From positions 1,118,001 through 1,182,000 of the forward strand of contig JAQFVV010012510.1 of the NCBI GenBank assembly GCA_028023455.1: a stretch of 64,000 bases of DNA, in the 5' to 3' direction. Source of the stretch: Epiperipatus broadwayi (taxonomy: Eukaryota; Onychophora; Udeonychophora; Euonychophora; Peripatidae). Positions 10,384-21,620 of the stretch are shown piece by piece. The number at the start of each line of letters is the position of its first letter. The stretch's first letter is position 1. A model generated the notes under the pieces. It made no database searches. It saw nothing but the letters and a program-made list of their open reading frames with translations, and was not told the DNA's origin. The position numbers were made by a program, and so were the translations under genes.

Positions 10384-11603
10384 TCTTTATTTCGTCTATA
10401 TTTGAACTGATAAAAGATTATATTTAAATATTACTTATTGTAAAAAAAAATGCCACTATGCAGTTCTAAATAGTTTTTAAAGATAAACAAAAGATTTTAT
10501 AACTTTATTTAAAAGTCAATATATATGATATGCAAAAGAGTAATCATTTAATACGTACTATGGTTTTTTTTACATATTGAGGAAAACCACCAAATTGAAA
10601 ATACTAAGTGATAAATGGTCTTTTTGTGTGTGTGTGTGTGTGTGTGTGTAAGGTAAAGAAAAAAGTAAGAGGTGTTATATGTACTTTTTTTGAAACGAAA
10701 AGCTTTAGACAAATTTTTAGAGGAATAAATAGGTTTCATGTTTCCTAAATTTTTTGTTTAGAAAGAAAAATAAAGAAAAATGGTAATGGGTATCACATGT
10801 TTTTTTTTGTCTGATAATTAAATGAAATCAAAATAATAATTTAGGGTTTTCCCCTAATAAACATTTACTACTATCAAGATGAATATACGTATCTGGGATT
10901 TTTAAGTACGCATTCTACTTTTAGCTTATTAGATTCAAATAGCAAATATAATTAAAATATTTAAGTAGCCTTACATGAATCTGCAGTGTAATGTTATTTT
11001 TTGATGTTAACAAACACACTCACAAAATCAAATAAACAAATGGTATAAAAAAACTTCAGACTATTTTAATGAACAAATAATAGTTTTTTTTTTCAGTTGG
11101 AGATATAAAGCACAATGATATTTTTTAGTTTGTGGAACTTTGGGAAGGGGGCGAGTTATCACTTTCAGGCAACTGTTAGATTTTGGACTAGATCATTTTT
11201 AGGGTTCATTACTGTGATCTTTTTTTAGGTTTGCTAAATTTTGTAAGTTTGTATAATTTTAGTTTTGAGAGTTTAGTGCTCCCTGTGAATTCCAACACTA
11301 CGTGCTGACATGTAGTAGTGTGAAAAAAGTAAATTGTAAATCAGCCCAGTAACGTTATAACTTTTGGTTTTTGACTAGAAACAGTGACAGCAGGTGGTGT
11401 GTGGGGGTTAATCGATGATAACCAGAAAATCTAATATTTGGTTTGTTCCACTAGATATGTTTTAGGGGTTTTATTATAATAAAAAAAAAACTGCACTAAA
11501 GAATATCATTATCATGAAATTTGTTAAGAATTAAATATTTTGGCATGCAAAGAAATTATTTTTTAGTAAAACATGTAAAAACATAGTACAAGATAAAAAA
11601 GGA
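10384..11603. other. AT-rich stretch with one (GT)n microsatellite
   Basis: Holds a (GT) repeat at about 10625-10650 and otherwise A/T-rich sequence. No gene was recognised. Confidence 0.55.
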
Positions 11604-11700
11604 TGTCAAGCATTGGTGGCCTAATGGTTAGCGTAGCTGCCTTCCAAGCAGCTGGCCTGGGTTCGCTTCCCAGTCAACGCTTTGACATAAGGAAAAAAAA
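11604..11700 (+). mobile_element. tRNA-Gly(TCC)-derived mini-SINE
   Basis: The body 11610-11680 folds as tRNA-Gly: acceptor GCATTGG/TCAACGC, anticodon stem GCTGC/GCAGC around CTTCCAA (anticodon TCC), T stem CTGGG/CCCAG. Outside the acceptor, TGTCAAGC at the 5' side pairs with GCTTTGACA at the 3' side and prolongs the helix, and an A-rich tail follows. Because 19255-19342 and 22131-22230 share these extra ends and the tail, it is read as a short retroposon and not a host tRNA gene. No clean TSD was found. Confidence 0.7.
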
Positions 11701-12029
11701 ATAAAAATATGATATCATTATTAAAAATAGGAAAATCTATTTAGTAAAATATATAAAAAGATAATATGGTATAATTAATAAAAGAAAGATAATATTGTTA
11801 TTTAAAAAAGTTTGCACAAGATAACATTGAAATCAATCCTATGACCTCACATTCCAAAGCTGGCTACTTTAGCACTAATATAAACTGAAAGAGACATGGA
11901 AACTGTAAAATATCATTGATAAACACAATCTTCTCACATGCAAAATTTTTGTAATTATGAGGCAATATTTTTAAAATAAGTTTTATTTTGAAATAAATTA
12001 TTAATAGTAATGCATTACTTTTTATGTCA
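11701..12029. other. AT-rich stretch without recognised features
   Basis: Nothing beyond A/T-rich sequence was seen. Confidence 0.5.
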
Positions 12030-12200
12030 ATTAGGGTATTTAAATAAAAGTGTTTGAGAAACCCAAACATTTTTCATTTATATATAAATTTTTTAATTAT
12101 AGTGACACAAGGGCATCAGCCTGATCAGTTTTGTGCAATGGTATAGTATATATGCAGGGTATTTCAAGGCTCAAGCAATTCTAACAATAAATCTAAGTAA
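12030..12200. repeat. Unit of a tandem repeat split by a foldback insertion
   Basis: This segment (CATCAGCCTGATCAG, GTGCAATGGTATAG, TTCAAGGCTCAAGC, AAATCTAAGTAA) recurs in diverged form at about 13840-14010, and its continuation is 13768-13880. Foldback F2 was inserted at the AAATCTAAGTAA at 12189-12200. Confidence 0.65.
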
Positions 12201-12313
12201 TTAAACAGGCAAACCTCTCCATACAGTAGTGCCACCCTGTGCCAACCAGAGTAATCAATGGATGCTAGAAGGCTTGTGCAAAAAATCCCTATCTAGTGCC
12301 TATTCATCCAATA

Positions 12314-12355
12314 TCCCCAGATTAGTTTCTGGCTTGTGGCCTTCATCAGTGAGGA
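12314..12355 (-). ncRNA. Hammerhead-ribozyme-like motif in F2, antisense arm
   Basis: On the minus strand: TCCTCA, CTGATGA, GGC/GCC hairpin, GAAA, ATC as cleavage triplet, TGGGGA. Stem I keeps six pairs. Stem III has an A in place of G at 16.2, and position 10.1-11.1 is A-A. Confidence 0.5.
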
Positions 12356-12515
12356 GCCTTGGATCTGAGAGCACTGCACCTAGATCTTAAAAACTAATGC
12401 AACCCTCCAGCAGCCACCTTTTATCTCTACATAACTACAAAGCTTTGAGAATGAAATTGAAAACACAATAATATTTTCAATCTAAGCTCAATGGCAGTGC
12501 TCTCAAATCCAAGGC

Positions 12516-12557
12516 TCCTCACTGATGAAGACCACAAGCCAGAAACTAGTCTGGGGA
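12516..12557 (+). ncRNA. Hammerhead-ribozyme-like motif in F2, sense arm
   Basis: TCCTCA, CTGATGA, GAAA, GTC and TGGGGA are all present. Stem II carries an A-C mismatch (GAC against GCC), so it is weaker than in F1. Confidence 0.45.
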
Positions 12558-12665
12558 TATTGGATGAGTAGGCACTAGATATGGATTTTATGCACAAGCC
12601 TTCTGGCATCCATTGATTACTCTGTTTGGAACAGGGTGGCACTATTGTATGGAGAGTTTTACCTG

Positions 12666-13704
12666 AAACTAACAGTATTTTCATATAATAAATATGATGT
12701 AGCTAGAATTGTATGGAAGGGAGTTGCAGTAGCAGGGTTAACATATGGTAATGATGCATTATGTGTTAGTAAAAGGATTTTAGATTATTTAGAGAAAGTA
12801 CAAAGGAAAGTAGGAAGACATGCATTAGATGCAGAGATGTGGACAGCAAAGGAGGCAATTCAAGGAGAAATGGGATGGTCAAGTTTCTATATGAGAGATG
12901 CAAAAAGTAAAATGAAAATGTTTGGTAGGTTGCAGTTTATGGATAGTAAAAGAATAGCCAAAATAGTGTTTAATTGGGTTATGAGTAAAGGGCAGGTAAC
13001 AAGATGGGTGAGAAAGGTAATGCGGTATGCAAAAGATTTGGATAAAGAATTTATATCGGTATACTTGTATAAAAGGTGGGATGATTGTGTTAGGATGATT
13101 GTTGAGTGTTATAGTGGTAAGGAATGGGATAAAAGAATAGAAGCATTAATAAAAAATAGGGAGTTGGAGAGATGGAGAAGTAGTATGGAGGGTAAGAAGA
13201 GTTTAAATATATATAGAAGTAAACGGAATATTGAAAGCGAGTTAATTTATGATAATAGTAAGGAAAGTAGTTTATTGTTTAAGGCTTGAACGGGATCTTT
13301 AGCAACAAGAGAATATACTTGTAAATGGAAAACTATGGGTGATTTAGCATGCAAATTGTGTAAGGAAGGTATAGAAAATATTAGGCATCTGTTGATTGAA
13401 TGTAAATGCTTGAAAGCAGAAGGGGTACAGATAATGAAGTTATGGGAGAATAGGTATGAACAAAGTGACAATACAGAAAGTGAGTTAGTAGTTTTTATGC
13501 TGGGTTTGTGAAAAGATAAGGGGGATTTTGATTTAAAGGCCATAGAGCTGACAAAGATTATGCTGTGGAAATGGGATGGGGCAGAATATGGGAAGACTTA
13601 GAGTGGGGAATGGAAAATAAAGTGGCTAACAGGTTTATCTGGGCATAGTTGCTGAGATATTCTTGACTTCGTTTAAGGAGAAGCCAAATACATCACATCA
13701 CATC
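12666..13704 (+). pseudogene. LINE family 2, 5'-truncated copy with 5 bp TSD
   Basis: Inserted into foldback F2 between ACCTG at 12661-12665 and ACCTG at 13705-13709. It encodes the C-terminal part of the RT ORF: a frame open over about 12666-13289 includes GVAVAGLTYGNDALCVSKR, the basic segment MSKGQVTRWVRKVMRYAK and WDDCVRMIVECYSGKEWDKR. After a stop, further LINE sequence follows with the zinc knuckle CKLCKEG...IRHLLIEC (CxxC, H, C). The 3' UTR ends in the pentamer tail (ACATC)n at about 13690-13704. Codons are AT-rich but the frame is only lightly damaged, so this is a fairly young copy. The catalytic RT core and endonuclease are absent here but present in 50838-55260. Confidence 0.85.
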
Positions 13705-13767
13705 ACCTGTTTAATAACAGTTGTGTGCTAGCACAAGAGATGGTAATTATGTGATGTTTAGTGGTTT

Positions 13768-14106
13768 AAATCTAAGTAAAGAAGTATTCTTCTTATATTT
13801 AAATTAAAAAATACTTATAGTCAGCATGTGTTTCTAACAATAAAGTGCTTCGTAAACCTAAACATTTGCAAATAAGTTTCATTAATTATCATGAGAATAT
13901 GACATTGGCCTGTTTGAGTTAGTGCAATGATAAGAGTATACACATAATATATTTCAAGCCTCAAAATTCAAAGCTTGGACAATTGTCACAATTAGTTTAA
14001 GTAAAGAATTATTCCTTTCATATTTAAATAAAAAATATTTACACTCAGAATGCATTTTTAACAATGAAGTGATTAAAAAATGCAAACATTTTCATTTACA
14101 TATATA
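13768..14106. repeat. Tandem repeat units (about 230 bp), second half of the array
   Basis: AACAATAAAGTGCTTCG and AACAATGAAGTGATTAA, each followed by AAACATTT and CATTTACATATA/AAGTTTCATTAA, mark two successive diverged units. The block ATTAATTATCATGAGAAT at their junction is the likely seed of the adjoining 34 bp minisatellite. Confidence 0.6.
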
Positions 14107-14337
14107 TTTTATTAATTATCTTGATGTCTTGGTGGCTCTATTTTATTAATTGTCTTGGTGGCCTCATTTTATTAATTATCTTGGTGTCTTGGTGGCCCTG
14201 TTTTATTAATTATCTTGGTGTCCTGGTGGCCCCATTTTACTAATTATCTTGGTGTCTTGGTGGCCCCATTTTTATTAATTATCTTGGTGTCTTGGTGGCC
14301 CTGTTTTATTAATTATATTGGTGTCTTGGTGGTCCCA
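14107..14337. repeat. 34 bp minisatellite, about seven copies
   Basis: The unit is TTTTATTAATTATC plus TTGGTGTCTTGGTGGCC and two more bases. The first copy is 14107-14140, the second is shortened to 26 bp, and the last ends near 14337. Each unit contains two GGTG repeats. No function is suggested by the sequence. Confidence 0.85.
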
Positions 14338-14880
14338 TGAAGAAGTGCATTTGTGTCCTGCACAATCTGCACAACCAGCAACAGTTCTTATATATACATA
14401 TGATAAGAATGTTGTCATTTAAGTATGTGTATAATAAATATACTAACAATATTAAAAAGGAAATAATAAAATGCGTAAAAGAAAATACATATATGAAATA
14501 AATTATTTGCTATTATATAAAGCAATTTTAAGAAATTAAATTTTTAGTTATTATTATATTTAAAAATAAAGGGAAAAAGAGAGAGTGGGGTTAATAAATG
14601 AAATATGTTCTTGTCACATCCAAAAAATATATATTCATGGAACAAATAAATATTATCTTGTTATTTTATAATTTATGAAAGTACTAGCTGTTTAAATCTA
14701 CATGACCCATGCTTATTTATATTTTAAAGTAATTATGTATGCATAAAATTAACAAATCACTTTCAGGGAATCATATACTATATGTATTAAGGTTAAAATA
14801 TTAGTTTTACACTTATATAAAATTATAAAACTAAGAATGCTCAAAGTTAGATAGGTCTATAAATGTAAATTCAAAAGTCA
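14338..14880. other. AT-rich stretch without recognised features
   Basis: No gene or shared repeat was seen. Confidence 0.5.
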
Positions 14881-14950
14881 TTGGAAGCAGTCAATACTTA
14901 AAACAGACCAATATCAATAACAATCTCAATTTGTTGTCAAGATAACCTTC
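14881..14950. repeat. Inverted repeat arm left of an RTE copy
   Basis: About 70 bases, including AGACCAATATCAATAACAAT, are the imperfect reverse complement of 16878-16950. The two arms bracket the LINE fragment at 15195-16832. Confidence 0.7.
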
Positions 14951-15194
14951 TTTTAACAATAAAGGTGAAACTACACTATCATTTATGGTCTGATATGTGT
15001 ATATAGACACAGACAATGAAATTATTGATACAAAGAAGTTTAAATAAACCTCATAAAACAGATGAATATATCCTGTTCTGAAAGCAGACTAAAAAATTGT
15101 CAATTATGACTTTCAAACTGCAATTATAACTTTCAAACTACAACAAGAATAATTACTTAGATAAAAGGCTAATAGTGCAATTTTAAAGTCTATA

Positions 15195-16832
15195 TATGTG
15201 AGGAAATTTATATTTTCAATAAGAAAAAAAAGATGGGAACTATTAATAAAAAGAGAGATGACATTATGAGATGGGTAGAAGACTTCTATCAACAATTATG
15301 TAATAATAAAGAACAAATACCTCCAACAACTATAATATCTCTGAATTGCCCAGGATTTTAAATGAAGTGAGTCATGCAATTAATTTATGAAGAAGAAAAA
15401 AGCTCCAGATAATGATAAAATTATAATTGATATCTTAAAAGAAGCATGTGATGAAATACACATTTTTTGAAAAAAGATATATATCAAATGTCTAAAGGAT
15501 AAAAATGTGCCAGATGATTGGAAGAATTCAGTATTAATACTAATATTTAAAAAAGGTGATAAAGAAGATATTAGAAATTATAGACCTATCAGTTTTTATA
15601 CAATTTTTTTACCAAGATAATTGCAACTCATGTACAGAGAACTTTAGATTTCAACCAACCAAAAGAATAAGCTGGATTTAAAAGTGGTTTTAATACAATG
15701 GATTATATCCAAGTATTGAGAGAAGTTATAGAAAAGAGCAATGAATATGAGTTGATATTATGCTTTGGATTTGTAGATTATGAAAAGGCATTTGAGTCTA
15801 TAAGCATTTCTTCAGTGATTAAAGCATTGGATCATCAAAGTATAGACCCAGAATATTGTCATACTCTGAAGAATATTTATAAAAATGCAACAGCAACAAT
15901 TAGATTATGTAATAATACTAGGAATATTAATATTGAGAAAGGTGTGAATTAGGGTGATTCCCTATCACCAAAACTTTTTACAGCAGTACTGCAAGAAGTA
16001 TTTCATGGATTAAAAAAAGAAACTAAAGGAATAAAGATAAATGGAAATTATTTAAGTCATTTAGATATTGCAGATGATATAGCTGTTTTTTTAAACAATG
16101 CTTCAGAGCTTTAGGAAATGTTGCAGAATTTATCAGATAAAAGTAAAAAAGTAGGATTAAAGGTAAACATTAAAAAGACTAAAGTAATGTTCAATGGATT
16201 TCCTCAAAAGATGAAAATAAAGATTGATTATGATGAATTAGAAGAAATTAACAACTACAAATACTTTGGCCAGATTATTACTACAGATGGAAACATAATG
16301 GATGAAATTAATCATAGAATTAAACTTGGTTGGAATGCTTTTGATAGAAGTAACTTAATATTAAAAGGAAATATGTCTATGTGTTTGAAAATAAAGGTTT
16401 TTAATAAATGTGTTTTACCTTTTCTTACTTATAGATCTAAGACTTGGACACTTAATAGAAGAGCTATACAGAGACTTCAGACCATTTAAAGAAATATAGA
16501 GAGATGCATGTTAGAAGTAACCAGAAAAGATAGAAAATGCAATACATGGATAAAAGAACAGACAGGTATTACTGACATTATTGAAGGATTAAAAGATTGA
16601 AGTGGAGTTGGGCCGAACAGGTGAGAGGATAATAGGTGGACTTGTGAAATATTTAATTGGATTCCAAGAGTCTTAAAAGACCCAGAAAGAGAATAATGTG
16701 AGATGGATGGATGAAATAAGAAAGTGATGTGGAGAAGAAAGACTAGAGATCAGAAAAGGGGAATTGAATTTTGAGAAACCATCATCCTGCAGTGGATTTA
16801 TAATTGTTAATGATGATGATGATGATGATAAA
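15195..16832 (+). pseudogene. RTE/BovB-type LINE, reverse transcriptase part, 5' truncated
   Basis: It starts at KDGTINKKRDDIMRWVEDFY, the block just before the RT domain in RTE/BovB elements. Then come FVDYEKAFESI (RT motif A region), DSLSPKLFTAVLQEVF, and LDIADDIAVF at the FADD/YADD position, followed by KVGLKVNIKKTKVMFNG, the YKYFGQIITTDGN block, NKCVLPFLTY and NRRAIQRLQ. Stops at the QG motif and later show it is dead. The 3' end runs into (GAT)n at about 16808-16832, the usual BovB-like tail. The endonuclease domain is missing. The protein would nick and reverse-transcribe at genomic sites. Confidence 0.85.
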
Positions 16833-16877
16833 CATATCAGATTATAAATAAAGCCCTAGATTTCCACCTTTAGCATT

Positions 16878-16950
16878 AAAAGATTATATTGACAACAGAT
16901 TGAGATGGTCAATTGTTATTGATATTGGTCTAATTTAAGTACTGACTGTT
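16878..16950. repeat. Inverted repeat arm right of the RTE copy
   Basis: Reverse complement of 14881-14950 (ATTGTTATTGATATTGGTCT). Confidence 0.7.
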
Positions 16951-19254
16951 ACAACAAATTTATATATATAATTAATATTTTCTGTATTCTCGTTTTAATT
17001 GTATTTAAATAACAATAATAATGATGTGGGTATTTTTTATTTTAATGTATTAGGATAAAATGTTGTGTATGTTAGTACAATACTTAGCAGATATATGTTT
17101 TTGTTTGAACACATTTCTATTAGTTATTAAGAAATAGATTAATAAAAAAAATTAGAACGTCATTATTTTTATTTAGCGTAAGTAATCCTTATCTCTTTCG
17201 TGCAAAGTTTTTCAGGAATCACATGATATTATATTCAAATGTTGTCTATACTAGTGTATAGCTGAGTAGATACATTTTTCTCCACATGAATAAGAACCTG
17301 AAATATCAATAATCTTGTTAAATTATTAATATACTGTTATATATATATGTATGCATTAATGAATGAGATAGAATAATAAATGTAATGTATTTTCTATTCT
17401 TACAAACAACTGTTTTACAGTTAATGCTAGTGTCTGTAGATAAAAGAAAGTTATTAAAATATTTGACTTAGGTAAGTTATTGTTCTATATAACTTAATCT
17501 TCATATTATAGTATTGATCTGAGATATCAATTATGATTTCTTAAAAGAGAATTATTTATAAAGAGGTAAGTTTTTTTGATGTCACATATATTTAAAAAAT
17601 CTTTTGATCCTATAGATTATTTTTGATTATAATTTGACTATATTTATATGGTGTTACATCATTTCTTAATACATTTTCTTCAATAATAACTTGACTACAA
17701 ATTTATTAATATTTTATGATCACATAAAATAATTCATAATTTATATTAAAATAATTCACGTGCTTTTAAGTTTTGTCTCATATTTCTCCCTGAATTTGTC
17801 GAAAGTATGTGTACAATTTGCATGTCAATTGGCTAGTTTGAGATTTAATATATATATATTTTTAAATATATAAACCCATAGTCATATATATATATAGGTT
17901 AAAGGTAAACTCTGTACAAAAGAAGGGTACTGTGATATTGCGAACTCTAAGAGATTTAAAAATAGAATAAGCGTTACATTTTATAATTCACAGAAAACCC
18001 ATTGTTAATTTACATTTAAAAGAAGTTAGAAATATATGCATGCACTTAGATGAGAAATGTTTAAGAATCAATAACAATAATAACTTATTTCTTGCTTGGA
18101 TTCTACTCATATATATTTATGAATTAGTTTTATTGGTTTTTGATACAAAACCAACTGAAATGATGTTTTCAGTAGATGTATTTCTATATTCACCATTATA
18201 ATATAACGGAAATCTCGCTACATATTTTAATAAACCAATTTTTACAAATGAAATGGACAACCTTAAAAGTTTAAAACTTACGCTTTTGTCTGTACATGTG
18301 ATCAGCACAAAGAAAGTATCTTTTCTGGATAACCTAAATAACGACCCGAAATTCAAAAGCTATTCCAAATAAAATATTTAAAATATCATGTTTTTTTTTG
18401 TTTCATAATTTTTTTTTTTTAGATTTTATTTTAATTTTTTAAAATGCAAGTTATATATATAGTTTACAAAGCCCGTTCTAGAAGCTGGTGCTAGTGATGT
18501 AATAATATATCAATTTAGCTCGAGAGGAGAAAACAGTAAATAGTTTTTAAAAAAGCTATCTCACAGTCATATAATTTTTGTACCTACGCAGCAATTCATT
18601 TGCTTTATATATTTACAAAGTATGAGCATTTTTTAAAAAAATGGTAACTATTTATTTATTTAATGGAAGTTCATTAATTGTAGAAAAAATAGAATTAAAT
18701 CAGTCAGACTGGATAATTATAGATATTATGTTTTCTTTAATAGATCCATTGACCGCGATAACAGGTTGTGTAATTTCCCGTTTAATTGTCGTACAACCTA
18801 CAGATTGTACCAACGTGAATAATATTGAATCGATTAGGCTAAATCAAGTTATATCCATTTTTATTAGCTGAATACAATACGTAACTACAATTGCAGTATA
18901 ATAACGTGCACGTATAAGGTTATTAAACATAATATCTGTAGGTAAAATTAATTAATTTTCAGTCTTACAAAAATTGGATTAAAGTCTATACGATCTGCGC
19001 TTTTAAGCTCCCTCGAGTCTTTTTGGCACATTCGGCAAGTCTTAAGCGTGATTCTAGTTCCTCAGTTACTGAAACGTTTTTTTTACTTTAGAGCGTTATA
19101 AATTATTCTTGATTGAGAATTTGATCAATCATTTCTTCGTATATCTGAAATGTATTGTTAACTGGTCTTTTACATATATAGCAAATATGGTTAAATAAAA
19201 ACAGCTTTAAATTGCCAGGTCAAAAGTATTTTTATCATAAGCATTTTTTTTATA
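16951..19254. other. Long stretch without recognised genes
   Basis: A/T-rich sequence with short (TA)n runs near 17340 and 17850. The part 18100-19080 is somewhat less AT-rich, and an ATG-initiated frame at 18641-18871 is open for 76 codons, but its translation matches no family I know and there is no other support for a gene. It could hold regulatory or unrecognised exonic sequence. Confidence 0.4.
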
Positions 19255-19342
19255 TATGTCAAAGCATTGACCGGGAAGCGAACCCGGGCCGGCTGCTTGG
19301 AAGGCAGCTATGCTAACCGCTAGGTCACCAACGCCTGACAGC
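19255..19342 (-). mobile_element. tRNA-Gly(TCC)-derived mini-SINE, well preserved
   Basis: Minus strand 19334-19264 is an almost intact tRNA-Gly: acceptor GCGTTGG/TCAATGC, anticodon stem around CTTCCAA, T stem CCGGG/CCCGG. TGTCAGGC and GCTTTGACA extend the acceptor helix, and a T-run on the plus strand (about 19244-19252) is the 3' A tail. A functional tRNA gene cannot be excluded on structure alone, but the shared extra ends argue for a retroposon. Confidence 0.65.
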
Positions 19343-20399
19343 ATAATCATTTTTAGCATTTAGAAACTAAAGAAGAAAACCTTACTAAAATAATGTTATG
19401 CTAGTTTTCAAAAGTTTTATTAGTTTTCATATTTGTTTTATCCTTTAATTAAAAATAATTGCTTGCTAATTTACTCACCAATAATTAGATTACTAGGTAG
19501 CTTAGTTAAATTCGGACTACTTCAAAGAAATCCTAACTATGAAAAAAAAAGTTTTATCCAATTCAAATTCTGAATTTCGGAGATAGCTTACTCTAGTCAT
19601 TGCATTATTAAAAATTTTCTTTAATATGATTATGCATATATTATTTTGCAGGGTATGTTTAATAGTTTTTCTTTTGTAAAATCATATTTATTAATTTTTT
19701 TAATATCTGTATGTTTATAGTTATGTTTTACATGGGGCTGCAACAAAAAAGATCTTTTGAGGTTTTAAAAAAACTGAGAGGGTCAAATTCTTAATGCCCA
19801 CTGCATTAGTTCTTGATATTGCAATGGTTAACATACTAAATAATTATTCATATAGTAAAGGAATAAGGATGATCTGCTTATTAACACGCTTCAGCCATTG
19901 TAATGAGTTTAATGGCTTTTAACCTCTGAGTTTAAGATTAAGAAACACCATTGTTTTTCTTCTCAGTTGTTAGATAGTTGTTAAATGAAATGTCTTGAAG
20001 ATAGGATGAATGCATGGAAGAATGATTTTTTAAATGGATATATACAATGATCCAGACAAAACTAAATTATGTCTGTTATTTCATGAAGGCTGGAAAATCT
20101 TTAGTTAAGATAGTGGTTTGTAGCTGAAGTGGGTATGTGCTCTAAGAATCCTGATTGCAGATCTTTTATCTCTAATAACAGATGACTTTCAAGTGAAGGA
20201 AATTACACAATTTTAAATGGGATATAGTTAGATTCTGTGAAGTTAGAACACAAGGCAAAGATAATTGATTTTAAAAGTTGACATATACTTTATTGCAAGG
20301 GCACAAATATTGTAAATGAAACACGAAAGAACAATATTGTGGAGATGGTTAGATATCAGACAGATTTGCAAGATTAAATATTCAAATAATAAGAGTACC
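19343..20399. other. Stretch without firmly recognised features
   Basis: At about 20316-20375 the plus strand reads RTILWRWLDIRQICK, weakly like the start of BovB endonucleases. If real, it would be the 5' end of the RTE copy that resumes at 20715. The rest holds nothing recognisable. Confidence 0.35.
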
Positions 20400-20690
20400 A
20401 AACTCTATACAGTTGTGCCATTAAGAGTAAACTTTTGTAATCAGTGGATGCAGAAAAGTTTGTGCATTAAATCCCTATCGAGTGCATACTCACCCAACAT
20501 CCCCAGACTAGTTTCTATCTTGTGGCTTTCATCAGTGAGGAGCTTTGGATTTGAGAGCACTGCACGTGGACCTGAAGATCTAATGCAATCTTCCAGCAGC
20601 CACCTTTTACCTATTTGGTTAACTAATGTATGGAGTTTGAGACTCTTATTAACATGTGTAAGTATATGAAATGGTGATCATGTGATTATT
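20400..20690. mobile_element. Foldback element F3, antisense body plus sense tail
   Basis: The antisense body (CCCCAGACTAGTTTCTA, ATCAGTGAGGAGC, CTTCCAGCAGCCACCTTTTA) is followed at 20640-20690 by a sense-strand tail (GGTGATCATGTGATTATTAGG). A possible TSD (ACCAAA at 20397-20402 and in ATACCAAAT at about 20712) is weak. Confidence 0.6.
20500..20541 (-). ncRNA. Hammerhead-like motif in F3, stem II decayed
   Basis: CTGATGA, GAAA, GTC and a six-pair stem I are present on the minus strand, but the stem II strands no longer pair. Confidence 0.3.
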
Positions 20691-21620
20691 AGGTAGTCAA
20701 CTCAATAGAAGATACCAAATAGAGATCATTTAGATCTATGCCCAACAAATTCTCATTGTGATAAAAAAATAAAGGAATTTATATGAATTTATAAAATGTT
20801 TTTCATCAGATGAAACAATACTTTAAAATTTGTCAAGAAAGATTTTTATACTAGAATTTGAAAATTATAAAAAAGATAAAAGTATTGGGGTTAAATTTGA
20901 TTGTGATGATAGAAATGAGAAAAGAAACAGACTTGTGGAGTTCACAGAAATTGAAAAACTATATATTATGAATGCTTTTGTTACATTCAAATAAAGGTTA
21001 ACAAAATTGAATTATATTTTAACAACACAAAATATTTATTTGAAGACTGTAATGTTGTTATTAAATTCAATGTAGTAAATGATTATTGGTTTGTGAGATG
21101 TAAGATATGTATTAATAAAAACCTAAAGAGATGAAAACTATCAAGAAATACAGTAATAGCAGTCAATACTTCTAACCTTTAGAAATACTTCAATAAATTT
21201 AAGTTATAAATTGCAAATCATTTTAAAATAGTAACAGAATTTGAACATTGTTCAGATTTGATTGAAATCAATAAAAGGATAACTGATATATTACGAAGTA
21301 CTATAAAAGAAATACCAGTATAAAAAAGCATCATTTTACCAGTAAAATTTCAACTGTCCCAAAATAGTGTATGAAGAAAAAAAATGAAAATATATAAAAA
21401 TTACCCATTAAAAAAAATTGAATATTTATAAAATGTTATTAAAAGGAGTTAATAAGATATTAAAAAATATAGTTTTGAATTAGCAAGGTAAGCTATAGAA
21501 GAGAATGAAAGTCTGAAAAATATAAAACAATACTTTGATATTTTTATAAATATATTAGATAATCAAAGCATTATCAAATATTCTTTTAAATTCATATAAA
21601 TAAAAATACAATAAAAAACA

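Larger units (their letters stand above)
12201..13767. mobile_element. Foldback element F2 with 12 bp TSD, interrupted by a LINE
   Basis: The 12 bp direct repeat AAATCTAAGTAA lies at 12189-12200 and 13768-13779. Inside are an antisense arm (12201-12395, starting TTAAACAGGC) and a sense body (12480-12665) continuing, after the LINE at 12666-13704, as 13710-13767 (ending ATGTGATGTTTAGTGG). The right arm is longer than the left, so the ends are not perfectly symmetric. Both arms carry a hammerhead-like core. The TSD length fits target-primed reverse transcription and not a cut-and-paste transposon. Confidence 0.85.

Noticed and set aside
10548-10739. ORF containing a His-Thr repeat
   Set aside because: Produced by the (GT)n microsatellite read on the minus strand.
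14107-14337. CRISPR-like array
   Set aside because: Repeats are contiguous without unique spacers, and the context is eukaryotic.
18641-18871. 76-codon ATG frame as a gene
   Set aside because: No recognised motif, no splice or promoter support, and such lengths occur by chance; mentioned only in the gap entry.
19264-19334. Functional host tRNA-Gly gene
   Set aside because: The cloverleaf is good, but the shared TGTCA/TGACA ends and A tail with other copies point to a retroposed family. Not fully excluded.
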